Assembly (NCBI GenBank): GCA_021927905.1
Contig: BLLK01000046.1
Span: forward strand, 1,178,001-1,242,000
Length of the DNA stretch: 64,000 nucleotides
Direction: 5' to 3'
Origin: Chaetoceros tenuissimus
Lineage: Eukaryota > Bacillariophyta > Thalassiosirophyceae > Chaetocerotales > Chaetocerotaceae
Below the pieces are notes generated by a model, which had not been told where the DNA came from, ran no database searches, and was given only the letters and a program-made list of their open reading frames with translations. Every line of letters starts with the position of its first letter. The stretch's first letter is position 1. Positions 11,001-21,032 of the stretch are shown here, in pieces. The position numbers were made by a program, and so were the translations under genes.

Positions 11001-11386
11001 AATGCAGTGAATCATCTGAAGGGGTATTTCATATGATTCAACTATGAACTTTTCATTGTTCAAAATAGTATGAGTAATATAAAGTATATAATATTGGGGT
11101 TACAATTCTATCCGTTTACATGAATAGAATTTAGAAAAGATATGTCCTCGCTATATCAATTGTTTTGAAAGGTGGTAATTGTTTGAATCGAAATACGAAC
11201 GAACATGACTAAAATAAACATAGCCCTTGGCGTAAATAAGAATTTACATCTCAACTCTGTCTCCTTTAGTACTAAAGATTATGTGTGCAGTTGATTTCAA
11301 CGCAAATCTTGTTGTCACTTAAGTACATTCATAGTAATAGTTAAGTTGTGAGGTATGGGTCAGAGTCATCGTGTAATATTACTTTA
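11001..11386. other. Intergenic, convergent 3' ends
   Basis: About 390 AT-rich bases lie between the J/papain-like gene and the stop of the minus-strand lectin gene. I see only probable 3' UTR sequence and no gene, repeat or strong hairpin. Confidence 0.5.
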
Positions 11387-14300
11387 TCAAGTTGAAGAGT
11401 TGGAGTTTGTGCACTCCCAGTCAGCAACACAATCCAAAATTAAAGGAGCTTCGGTGGAGTTAATGCGATAAACAGCAGGAAATTTATCACTGCAAATTCC
11501 ATCCGCCCAAGAACCTAAATTTTCAACAAGAGTAGCATTTTTCCACGTTGGATTTCCAATTGAAAGAAGACAATTTTCATTTGAACCTTTGTTGTCAGGT
11601 TCACCAACATACCAATTTTCAAAGTCAAAGGGGGTAAGATCTTCATGCACAAAGACTCCTTCTTCTTTTGAGTCAGTACCAGAAATCCAAAAGGCTTCGT
11701 TTGGATGTTGATTATACAATTCTCGTCCTAAAGTCTCAGTAATATAATCATTGAACTCCGCACTATGAATTGATATCAAATGACCTCCATACTCCTGAGC
11801 TTTTGATTCATGCTCATGGTAGCTCATGAATTCCTTATTTGCACATGCATAGCATGGATACTCATTGAATGCATTACAGTCTCCACTATCATATCCGCAC
11901 TCGATATTGTTGTATTCTAGTTGACACAATCCGTTCCCGAGGTTCTCTAGTGCAAAGTCAACATGGCATTCAGGATACTGGTCGACAATGCAGTCCTGGT
12001 TGTCATATCCGCATTCAATGGAATTGTATCTACCGTTATCACAGACTCCATTTCCAATCTTTTCGGGGTAGTCTACATGGCAGTCAGGGAAGTCTTGTAC
12101 AATACAGTCGCCTTGGTCCCAGTTGCAGTTAGCTGTGTTGTACTCGCCAAGGTCGCATACACCGTCGCCTAAGCGCAATGGGTTATCGACATGACAGTCA
12201 GGAAGACCTTGTATAGAACATTCGCTCTGATCAAATCCGCAGTCCAAAGTATTACACAAAGGATCGCATTTACCATTGCCCAAAAGTAGTGCGCAAGCTT
12301 CCATACATTGGGGAAACCTCTGTGCAAAGGTTACATTTTCACAATCTCCTCCATCAAACATGCAGTAAATATTATCATACTCATTGGTTGTGGTGACATC
12401 ACAGACTCCATCGCCTAATCTGTATGGTTCGGTAGCTCTGCAGAATTCGGATAAGCTTAGACTGTTGTACTCATCGCAATCTCCTTGATCCCAACCACAT
12501 GCTAATGTATTATAATCTCCTCCATCGCACTTTCCGTCACTTAGAAGACTTGGATTTGTGACATTACAATTAGGCCTCCGGTCTGCGAAATCATAACCAA
12601 GGCAGTCCCCACCATCCCAACCACAGAAACTTGTATCGTATTCTTCATGATCGCAGATCCCATTTCCTACTCTCCATGGATCGGCAACATTGATACATTT
12701 TGGATATTTTCTATTGAAAGTAAGGCAATCACCGCCATCGAAGCCACATTGAAGAGTATTGTATGGTTTACCATAGCATTGTTCATCTGAAACTTTGGAA
12801 GGGTCAGGTACTTCACAAAGGGGGAATCTCGTGTTGAATTCATTACAATCTCCCCCGTCGTATCCACATTGAGGTGTGTTGTAATCTCCATCACAAACCC
12901 CATCATAGATTTTAGATACATCAATGGATTTCGGCATGAAATTGTCATCGAGAAAGCACAGTGGATATTTCTGCCTGACGTATGTCCCATTGAATTGACC
13001 AATAACTACATAGAGCCAAGCTGTAAGAAGTGCAAAAAGCAGAACATGGACTGATAAAGTTTTAATGAGATATCCTTTCCTCCATGCTTTCCTGGCTTTA
13101 TCTATGAAACTTCTTGAAAGGTCAGCTTAGTTATCTAGCTCATCATCGAATATTATGATTGGAACGTCTTCGGCATTTAAAGCTCTCGACGCAAATTTTG
13201 ATCCAAAGTAGCCTATGAATGAGAGTAATAGGGCGTTATGTGTATATGTTCATTAAAAAAGTCTTTATAAACATGAAATGAAAAAAACGTACCTCTTTTT
13301 GAAATGATGAAAATGATATTATCTATGTACAAGTAACAAAGTACAACGGAAAAAGACGTGAGGTGCATGTGTCAGTATGCATATTGCAAAAATAAAATAA
13401 GTCATCTTACCTATGTATGATATGATGAAGAGTGCTGTGAAATCCTTTAGAAGATCTACAACATCATTACTTTGAACAATTACAATCCACGATGCAAGTA
13501 GAACTACCATACCTTGACTAAACTTTAAGAAATTTGGAAATAAGACTCTCATCATCCACACCATGCATGTCTTGTCGTTTTGAGAAATGCGAAAAGTCTC
13601 TTCCCACGGATTAGGTCCATTTAAGCGTAGAATTACTGGTATTCTAATGACATTGAGAACATCTTCTTGAATGTAAACGGCTACGATAATAGCAAGTAAC
13701 TGCACTACTCGAACAGATACTTCTGCATGAACTGGAATGCCCAACGCAGTATCACCAAGCTGATTTGAAACTGTTTGTACAGCAATTAGCGTTTGAAATG
13801 CAAATGTAAAGAAACCTAAGAACCAATCTCTACTCATGAAAGTTTCTGCAAGCATCATTAGAGTGTAAGTGTCGTGGTCGAGGTAGCCAAGTGATTTCAC
13901 ATATTTGTTTCGCTTAAATAGTGAATCATCTCGCACATTCTTTCGTTTCTTCCTTGGACCTTCGTCGTCAAAATTAAAAATTGTACTACGTCCAAAATTA
14001 ACTACACTTTTGCCTAGATTGTTCATGGTAGCATTATTGTTGGATTCTGGGTTTCGCATTGAATCAATGTCGCCATTTATAATTGGTCCACCTAACCATT
14101 CCTCTTGTTCTTGTGCGATGCTTTTATGTTGTTCCAGAACATTCAAACAAGAAGACGACAGTGGTGTACCATCACCGTTTTCTGTTTTCTCATATACATT
14201 CCCATCGTTCAAATCAATAACCATTGACGAATTTGGAACATATGCATTTTTGGTCTCGATGGAAATACCAGATCTTGAAAATCTATCATCTAGCCATTCT

Positions 14301-14599
14301 TCTTCTGCTCCGTCTGCCCCCTCAATACTTCCAGTACCATCAATGCTTATACTTGCATCTTGTACTTTCGACAAAAGAAATGCAATCTGACTTTGCAGCT
14401 TACTCATTTCAGCTTCATTTTTGACCTTCTCATTAGCTCTTACAGCTTCTAATCTATCTCTATCCTCCTCTAGACTTCTTATCTTTGCACTAGTATCAGC
14501 TTCTAGCTCATTAAATTTTTGCAAGAGTGATATTGTTTCATTTCCATTTTCTATTTCATCCTCCTCGTGGGTTGAATGGTCATATGTCCTTTCACTCAT
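11387..14599 (-). CDS. Multi-pass membrane protein with nine Lin-12/Notch repeats and a C-type lectin domain
   Basis: The N-terminal part (from ATG 14599) has an acidic coiled coil (residues ~25-85), then four hydrophobic segments and a possible fifth at the first splice. Introns fit at the SYIG site near 13405, with acceptor near 13320, and at 13213-13292. The frame then meets TAA at 13127-13129. The same frame continues without an ATG through a further transmembrane helix (13007-13070). Nine LNR units (CGYDGGDC type) and a C-type lectin domain (WISG, ENWYxGEPDN, WADGxC) follow. The lectin half has no Met before its membrane helix, so it needs the upstream exons. An acceptor ending in CTAAG (intron 13126-13292, same phase) would remove the stop. 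Two isoforms, or a broken gene, are the alternatives. Confidence 0.7.
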
Positions 14600-15101
14600 T
14601 TTCTAGATGAGCGTGTTGCTGTATGTTACTCTGGTTGGGAGTAGTTAGCTAACAGTCAATACTATGTACCGAATAGTGTTGGCACCTTGATAATCCTTCT
14701 AATTCTACAAGTATAATTAAAGCTGAAGTTCAGAGTCTCCCTTTACTGCATACTGTATACAACACATATGCATATGCTTGATGTATTACACCCTTGCACT
14801 AGTTTGTAGATTGTGACTCTTGCTACGCACATTCATTATTTTCACAATGACGATACTCCGAAATAGGCCATAAAAGGGGACTGACACCTTGTATGTGTAA
14901 GTAGGTACGTGGAAATAAGATACGTCACAATACGCTCGTGCTAAATATCCAATGACGTATGAAGGTGTTCTCATTCTTCTAAAACTTGTGCTTCTCATTC
15001 AATCGTATTGGGTTCTTCATTGTCTTTCACAACTTACTATTCTCCACACATATAAAAGGAAAAGATTTTTTATTGTACTATATATCATACTTACATCTAA
15101 A
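14600..15101. promoter_or_regulatory. Divergent promoter with paired TGACGT sites and TATA box
   Basis: About 500 bases lie between the lectin/LNR gene (minus) and the nitrilase-family gene (plus). TACGTCA (14921-14927) and TGACGTA (14953-14959) face each other 25 bases apart, a pair of bZIP/CRE-type half sites. A TATA box (TATAAAAG, 15051-15058) stands ~50 bases before the ATG at 15102, which supports that start. Confidence 0.55.
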
Positions 15102-16124
15102 ATGACTACTAGAGTAGCAGTAATACAAATGAAAACAGACGATCAAAATCCTGATCGAAACATTGAGACAATCACCAAGTTACTAGAAGAAGCGTTTCAA
15201 AACAACAATACTGAAAAGCCAGCCTTAGTATTAGGGCCTGAATTTGCAGTTAATGGATATTCATACAATGTAGAGGAAGCGTGGTCTTTTGCGGAGAAGC
15301 AAGGAGGGAAAACAGAACAATTACTATGTACCCTAGCAAAACAGTATGGGATTTTCTTTGGAATGACGTACTTGGAAGAAGTCTGTACCAGAGATGAAGA
15401 AACAGGACAATTGGAAGTGAACTTCTACAATACATTTGCGCTTGCTGAACCTAATGGAACAATTGAAGGAAGAGTACAAAAATCAAGACCTTGCTCACTT
15501 GAAGCTTATATTTTCAAATCTTCGCCTTCTACCTCTTCTCAATCTCATATAATTCAGTGCTCTAATGGATGGAAAGTAGGAGTTCTCATTTGCTATGAAA
15601 ATATACTTCATGATCCATTGAAACAGCTTCAATCTACTGGATGCGATCTTTTACTACAGCCTTTTTCAGGCCCCTTAACTTCCGGTGGAGATGACAATGT
15701 AAAAGAAAAATTGAGAAATCTATATTCGGGCATTTGTCATACCAATGCTCGACTATTACATTGTCCAGCTTTATATGCCAATAAAGTTGGCAAATGGTCA
15801 TCAGATAGTCCAACAATACTAGCACCATCGTATATATTTGACACAGAATTTCCAGGTGAATCGAAAATTTGCGATGCAAATGGAACAATTCTTTTTAAAC
15901 TCAACGATACCGAGGAAGGCATTGCCATAGCTGATGTTGAGATTACGAATACTGTGACTCCTACAAGCGAAAAAGACTTGCCTTCCATTCCAAAATACTT
16001 TGGAGGGTACACAGATCCATCACTTTATTTGAAATCTTGCATGATTTTCGAATGGTTTGGATCGAGAGCATACGAGGAATCTAAACTTCGAAAAGACAAT
16101 AAATTGGAAAATCCCAAGCGTTAA
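15102..16124 (+). CDS. Carbon-nitrogen hydrolase (nitrilase superfamily)
   Basis: The product has 340 residues and no intron. Members hydrolyse amides, carbamoyl groups or nitriles by a Glu-Lys-Cys triad. All three residues are visible: Glu47 in GPEFAVNGY, Lys127 in VQKSRP and Cys164 in LICYEN. The length and the beta-strand VAVIQM opening fit a single-domain amidase. The substrate cannot be read from sequence. An aliphatic amidase or N-carbamoyl hydrolase type is as likely as a true nitrilase. The frame is open 50 codons further upstream, but that part would lie before the TATA box, so ATG 15102 is chosen. No clear targeting peptide is seen, so a cytosolic site is inferred. Confidence 0.85.
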   Translation: MTTRVAVIQMKTDDQNPDRNIETITKLLEEAFQNNNTEKPALVLGPEFAVNGYSYNVEEAWSFAEKQGGKTEQLLCTLAKQYGIFFGMTYLEEVCTRDEETGQLEVNFYNTFALAEPNGTIEGRVQKSRPCSLEAYIFKSSPSTSSQSHIIQCSNGWKVGVLICYENILHDPLKQLQSTGCDLLLQPFSGPLTSGGDDNVKEKLRNLYSGICHTNARLLHCPALYANKVGKWSSDSPTILAPSYIFDTEFPGESKICDANGTILFKLNDTEEGIAIADVEITNTVTPTSEKDLPSIPKYFGGYTDPSLYLKSCMIFEWFGSRAYEESKLRKDNKLENPKR

Positions 16125-16413
16125 TATATTGGTGGATTTTGAGAACCCGAACCATTCATATATAGAATAGGATGGGTAGAATGTGTAGTCGTAGAACAAG
16201 TGTAAAAGAAGCATCACATACTATACTGCTCATATATTCAAAGTAAATGTTCAAATTCCTTTTCAACTTTTCCCACACAGTACCTTTCATTCATTAAAGT
16301 AGATCCCAAAGGTACCGGATAATTATTTTAAATATTTATTATACATTAATATATACGATTATACGAGTATCATAAAAAATAGAACATACAAATTCAAAAA
16401 GATCTGACATGAA

Positions 16414-17079
16414 TTATGAGAACTCTTTTCTTGCCCTTAACACTCGTAACTCATTTTCTAGATCGACGATTTTTTTGTCGCGCTTAGAGAGTTCGATATC
16501 CATATCGTTCATTCTGTTCAGCAAAAGCTTTACATCATTTGCGAACTCGTTCTCCATACTTGACTTCTCCGCTTTGAGTTTATCATTATCTTTCTTCAGC
16601 ATTGTTAGATATACAGGATCAGAATCCTTCCTGGTTGGACTTGATACTCGTCGTTGTAACTTTAGGCATTGGTTGAGAAGGTCTTGTTTCTGTCTTTCGG
16701 AATCTTCAAGCTTTCGCCTGAGATGCACTAACTGCTCGTGTGGCTCCTCTGTCCCTTCTGCACTTGACGTAGAGATATCATCGTCATAATTGGAAAAGCT
16801 TTTCAAATTCAAATCTTCATCAAAGTCGTCGTTGCTAACATCGGGATTTCGCTTTCTAAAAGAAAGTGAAGATAAAGAAAAGGAAAAGGAAGAAACACTG
16901 GAGCTTCCTCCACGGCTGTCTGTTCCATCGAGAGAAAAGACTGTTGTATCATCACATATTATCATATCTTCTCCAATAGAAGGTGGAGAATGTGAATCTG
17001 TGAGCGATGAAGAGTCAGATGAGGATCTACTACTTCCTGATCCTATCCAAAGCGAAAGGAAGGATTCTTTGTAAACCAT
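16414..17079 (-). CDS. Ser-rich protein with C-terminal coiled coil
   Basis: The product has 221 residues from an ATG start. The first ~100 residues are Ser/Asp-rich and probably disordered. Residues ~115-215 form a heptad-rich coiled coil (LVHLRRKLEDSERQ through LENELRVLRARK). There is no basic-region pattern that would make it a bZIP factor. I recognise no family. The gene converges with the nitrilase-family gene, leaving ~290 AT-rich bases between them with nothing notable. Confidence 0.6.
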   Translation of the reverse strand: MVYKESFLSLWIGSGSSRSSSDSSSLTDSHSPPSIGEDMIICDDTTVFSLDGTDSRGGSSSVSSFSFSLSSLSFRKRNPDVSNDDFDEDLNLKSFSNYDDDISTSSAEGTEEPHEQLVHLRRKLEDSERQKQDLLNQCLKLQRRVSSPTRKDSDPVYLTMLKKDNDKLKAEKSSMENEFANDVKLLLNRMNDMDIELSKRDKKIVDLENELRVLRARKEFS

Positions 17080-17406
17080 GTGTTATCAGTGTGGTTTTTA
17101 TAATTAAAGGTTAACTCAACTTGTACATTTTCTCATGGGTACTTACTACAGTGGTACTGCTTCAAAAGAAAAAAGGGAACTCAAAAGAAAGGGAACAACA
17201 AGGGAACTAAAAACGCTTTGTCGCACAAAAACTCCCAAATCTTGACATGAGTCCCATATGACTTTGAAAAATTTGTAGTAATATGGATGTCTAACGTGAC
17301 TCGTGACAACTTTTCAATCAAGGGATCTGGTTTCTAGGGTACAACATTCATTCTACAGCACTAAATCATATCATATCATATCATATCAGATATATTGTCA
17401 AAATCA
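17080..17406. promoter_or_regulatory. Divergent promoter with ATCAT microsatellite
   Basis: The stretch separates the coiled-coil gene from the small secreted protein. A pentanucleotide tract (ATCAT units, ~17365-17388) ends about 20 bases before the ATG at 17407. No other element is clear. Confidence 0.45.
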
Positions 17407-17772
17407 ATGAAGATTTCCCCTTCCATTAATACAGTACTCACTTGCTTGACCATCTTTTCATTCAACACAGGATTTGCTGAAGGAAAGGCAAGAATTTTGG
17501 AGGATGAAGGTACACAGCAAGTGTTGCAAACAACAGATAAAAGACGAGCACTTGGGAGAAGTGCTAAGAACGATCCATTAGATGCAATTGGAGTTATTTA
17601 TGGCTCTCTAATTATTGGAGTATCCCGCAACCCTAGCTTAAAGAATGAACTGGTAGAGTTAGCACTTTTGGGTCATGCATCAGCTCTTACGGGTGATGAT
17701 CTGGACTCGTTGAATGTTAACGTTGAGAAATTGAAGGCAAAATGGGCTCTCATGGAATGGGAGGAGGAATGA
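17407..17772 (+). CDS. Small secreted protein, unknown
   Basis: The product has 121 residues. The first ATG in frame is at 17407, and the codons before it offer only TTG. Residues 1-25 look like a signal peptide (short polar start, hydrophobic TVLTCLTIFSF, small residues before EGKAR). The mature part is charged and helical, with a central hydrophobic patch (IGVIYGSLIIGV). No cysteine pair or known domain is present. It converges with the poly(A) polymerase gene. Secretion is inferred and function is unknown. Confidence 0.6.
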   Translation: MKISPSINTVLTCLTIFSFNTGFAEGKARILEDEGTQQVLQTTDKRRALGRSAKNDPLDAIGVIYGSLIIGVSRNPSLKNELVELALLGHASALTGDDLDSLNVNVEKLKAKWALMEWEEE

Positions 17773-17886
17773 GATAAAATGCAGTTCACCTTTTTTCCAA
17801 AAAACACACTGATTGTTTTATTTCATGTCCAAGTTTGATCACAATAGCATTAAGATAAACTTTTGTAAACATTATGATGTTCCCAT

Positions 17887-20097
17887 TCAAGCACGTCTAT
17901 GCCTCTTCAAAGGAGAAGCAAGGCTTTCGTCAACATCAGATCTTCTTCCCTGTAATGTTTTTATTGATGTTTTCTTTTCAAATGGGGACATGAGCCCATC
18001 TACAACGCTATCTCCCTCCATTTTCGATGTCTCCTGTTCATCATTCTTATCAATACTTTCGTCGAACACAAACGAAGGCAAATCAGATTGCAAAACATGA
18101 TCAATTTTGAGATCCATTCCTGCTTTCCTCCCCTCCCACGAGTTCACCATGTATGTGAATTCATTGGTACATCCAATGATGTCAACCGACTCTATCCCTT
18201 CTGCAAATCTAAGCGCAATAAAGCTATACGTTACAACTCCATTTGAGATTGAATCTTCCCCAGAATCTTCTGTTTTGACATTATCATTCATTTTTCGTTG
18301 GAAAAACTTTGTAAATGGATATGCAACCGTACCATATTCAGTAGATTCTAAACCTGCAATTAAAATACGAAGACGAGATTCGCATAGTCCAAACCAAGCT
18401 TGATGATCATCTGGATTCTCAGTAGATATCCGAATCTGTAGAAAATGAGCATGATCCGAAAAGAAATTATTGACCTTTAATAAATCAGACCAATCTGCAT
18501 TACCATGAGGCATTTCATTCATAATCTTGTCCGCCCTATGCATTTCTTCTCGTAGCCTTCTCAATTGTGGATTCCCTACATTATACGATGAATTCATACT
18601 TGGATAGCATGGGGTAATGATTGGCATAAGTTGTCCCCTATCTCTGGGATTTACTGCAGGATTCCAAACAGTTTTAGGAGTGACTCCTGGTGGAGGATTT
18701 TTGACAATAGGTGTAAGAATGACCGGTTTCGGCCATCTCCATCTTGCAAATGTGTGAAAGAATAGTTTGAGTAATGTTGGCACAGATGCCTCTGGATGTC
18801 GCACGCATACCCATGCTACTAGAATACCCCAATTCACCCCACCACTAATGATATCAATTGTTAGTCTTTCACTTGTTTAAAAAAGAGAAAAAGAAATCAA
18901 GAGAGGAACTTACAGAAACCCCAACACATTGGAATATAAACCATGAACTTGTGCCCATTGTTTGACAGTTTTAAGCACCAAACGAAAGTTTGCAAGATTT
19001 GGAATGACATTAAGCAAATATTGCGCTACCCGAACTCCATTCAAAGATCTACTCGATGGCTCATCAAGTCCTTTCAACATGACATCCTGTATTTGAAATT
19101 CATTGTCACTAGAATCCACCATCGAGGAATCATCCCATCCTTCGCCATCATGGACAAGCTTTACAAAAAGTAAATCCACTGGAAGTTCATCAATATAAAA
19201 CTTCACTACTGGAGTATACGCTTTGGCAACGGGATGAATCTTACTACACCTTTCATCATTCTTTAGTAAATCAACAAATGATGAAAAGAAATCATCTTTG
19301 GTCACATTGATGGAAGATGGACATAAAGCTAACAAATCCATATCGGCATCTGGTGCATGAACACCTAAACGATAGCTTCCAAAGGAAATCACTTTGATAC
19401 TTTGATCCATTTCATTATCATTGTTCGTCCATTGTCGCAAAAGATCTTGCAAGTGCGATAACACTTTTAATCGTTTTTGACTTTGTGCATCATCTTCATA
19501 TACACCATGTGAATGCAATATCTTTTGAAGAGAGTTGGTCAACACTGTTTGTTGTTCAGGATCGGGAATGTATTGTTCAGGATCAAACATTTGATGATAT
19601 TTATGACTTGCACCACCATGACGACGACGATTACTTGAATATTGATTACTATACGACTGACCATACGAAGATTGTCGTTTATAACTTGTATAGGAGGATT
19701 GATTTGTCTGTGTCTGTGGATTACGCCACTGATTCGGTCTATGATTGTAGGACAAGTTCGTACTTGGCACTTGAGCAGCTGTATTTGCAGATGCAGCAAG
19801 TGTTGGAAAAGCTGCCTCAGAGCTGATATTCGAGTGACTACTTGCATCATTTCCTTCGCTTTTAATGGACTTTTCTGTCGACTTTACATCTGTAGGAAGA
19901 GACATTGCTTGGATGGAAGGCCACTCGTTTCCAAGATTCTGCAGAGGTTTACGTTGATGCTGATTTGAAGATGTATTTGAGCTGCCCCACGAGTTCTTGG
20001 TCTTTGACTTGTTGGCTTGCTTTCTATGTGGACCTTTGCTTTTACTCTTCTTGCTGCCGTTTCTATTGTCAGTCTTTGCAGTGTTGGCGGCTTTCAT
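17887..20097 (-). CDS. Poly(A) polymerase (two exons)
   Basis: Canonical nuclear poly(A) polymerase adds 3' poly(A) tails to pre-mRNA. The model is 20097..18914 and 18844..17887 with a 69-nt GT-AG intron (18845-18913), giving about 713 residues. The first ~165 residues are a low-complexity Lys/Ser/Asn/Gln-rich extension. The catalytic domain follows: FGSYRLG, then the metal-binding D-x-D in DADMD, then a third Asp in LPVDLLFV. LKTVKQWAQVHGLYSN and GGVNWGILVAW, spanning the intron, match the central domain. The C-terminal RNA-binding domain includes TPCYPSMNSSYNV, typical of the family. It ends in a basic tail. PAP is preferred over TRF4-type enzymes because of this central and C-terminal layout. 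Confidence 0.93.
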
Positions 20098-20759
20098 GTC
20101 TTTTGTTGAGATGATGTTTTACTGCACCTCCTCTTTGTCTCTCTTTGATCTATCCTTCTTCCTCCAATCTTCTACGTTAGACTTTTTCCTATGTAGTCTA
20201 ATGTAAGGAAGTATGAAATTGAAAGACTGGTATCGTTTGTGAGGTAGAAGTTGTGTGATGGTGTTGATAAACAATAACACATCTCCTTCTTCTTTCATTC
20301 AAATATCGTTTTTTTGTGGAAGAGTGATGAGGCATCTAATAAATTGGCTAGAAATGTGACAAAAGTATAGATTTTCATGCAATTGACAGTGGGATGGTTT
20401 CGTGAAACTTTATGAATAAATTAAAAGGTTATTATTCCTTTCATCCAACAAACAAAACAAGTCATCACTTTTCAATTGAGATAATAATAATATATTATAT
20501 AGCTATAATTCTGCGCACCTTTTCCATTCATCTTTGAAGATTAGCTACAGGACAGGTATGGGATGAATGTATAAATATAAGAATCTACACCTCTGAAATC
20601 ATTCTTTTGGATAAATCGAGGAATAATTCAATTCACTATCATCATAATTTATTTATTTTACTTTTACCTTTTCTGTTTAGTATGGTAAACTCTAAATTAT
20701 TCACCATCAAACACATGCATACTGTTTATATACTAATTTTTCGACCATTTTTCACGAAA
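20098..20759. other. Intergenic, upstream of PAP and tRNA
   Basis: About 660 very AT-rich bases (for example the TA-rich run at ~20480-20508) hold the PAP promoter and the tRNA 5' flank. I see no ORF or repeat of note. Confidence 0.5.
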
Positions 20760-20831
20760 GCCTGTATAGCTTAGTGGTAGAGCATCTCATTCGTAATGAG
20801 AAGGTCCTTCGTTCAATCCGGAGTTCAGGCA
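20760..20831 (+). tRNA. tRNA-Thr (anticodon CGT)
   Basis: The 72-base gene folds as a cloverleaf. The acceptor stem is GCCTGTA with TTCAGGC (one T-T mismatch) and discriminator A. The D arm holds a good A box (TAGCTTAGTGGTAGAG). The anticodon stem is TCTCA/TGAGA with loop TTCGTAA, giving anticodon CGT, which reads ACG. The T arm is CTTCG/CGGAG with loop TTCAATC. There is no intron, and CCA is not encoded. Confidence 0.95.
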
Positions 20832-20833
20832 AC

Positions 20834-20838
20834 TTTTT
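20834..20838 (+). terminator. Pol III terminator (T5)
   Basis: A run of five T begins two bases after the tRNA discriminator base and is followed by another T run, as expected for RNA polymerase III. Confidence 0.75.
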
Positions 20839-21032
20839 CAAAATTTTTATTAACAAGATGCACAATGCCAAATATAGTTTACTCTTCATTTGTTATCAAC
20901 TACTGTTTTGTTTTCTATTTATCCAAAAGTTATAGAGTAGCCATTCTGCACGGCATATGTTCATCTTCGCAACAAGGAGAAGCATTTTTTCAAGTAGATC
21001 CAAATTAAACCCAAAATTTTAATGTACTTTAT

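Noticed and set aside
14952-15101. 50-codon extension of the nitrilase-family gene
   Set aside because: It would start before the TATA box at 15051 and has no nitrilase-like sequence. ATG 15102 is the better start.
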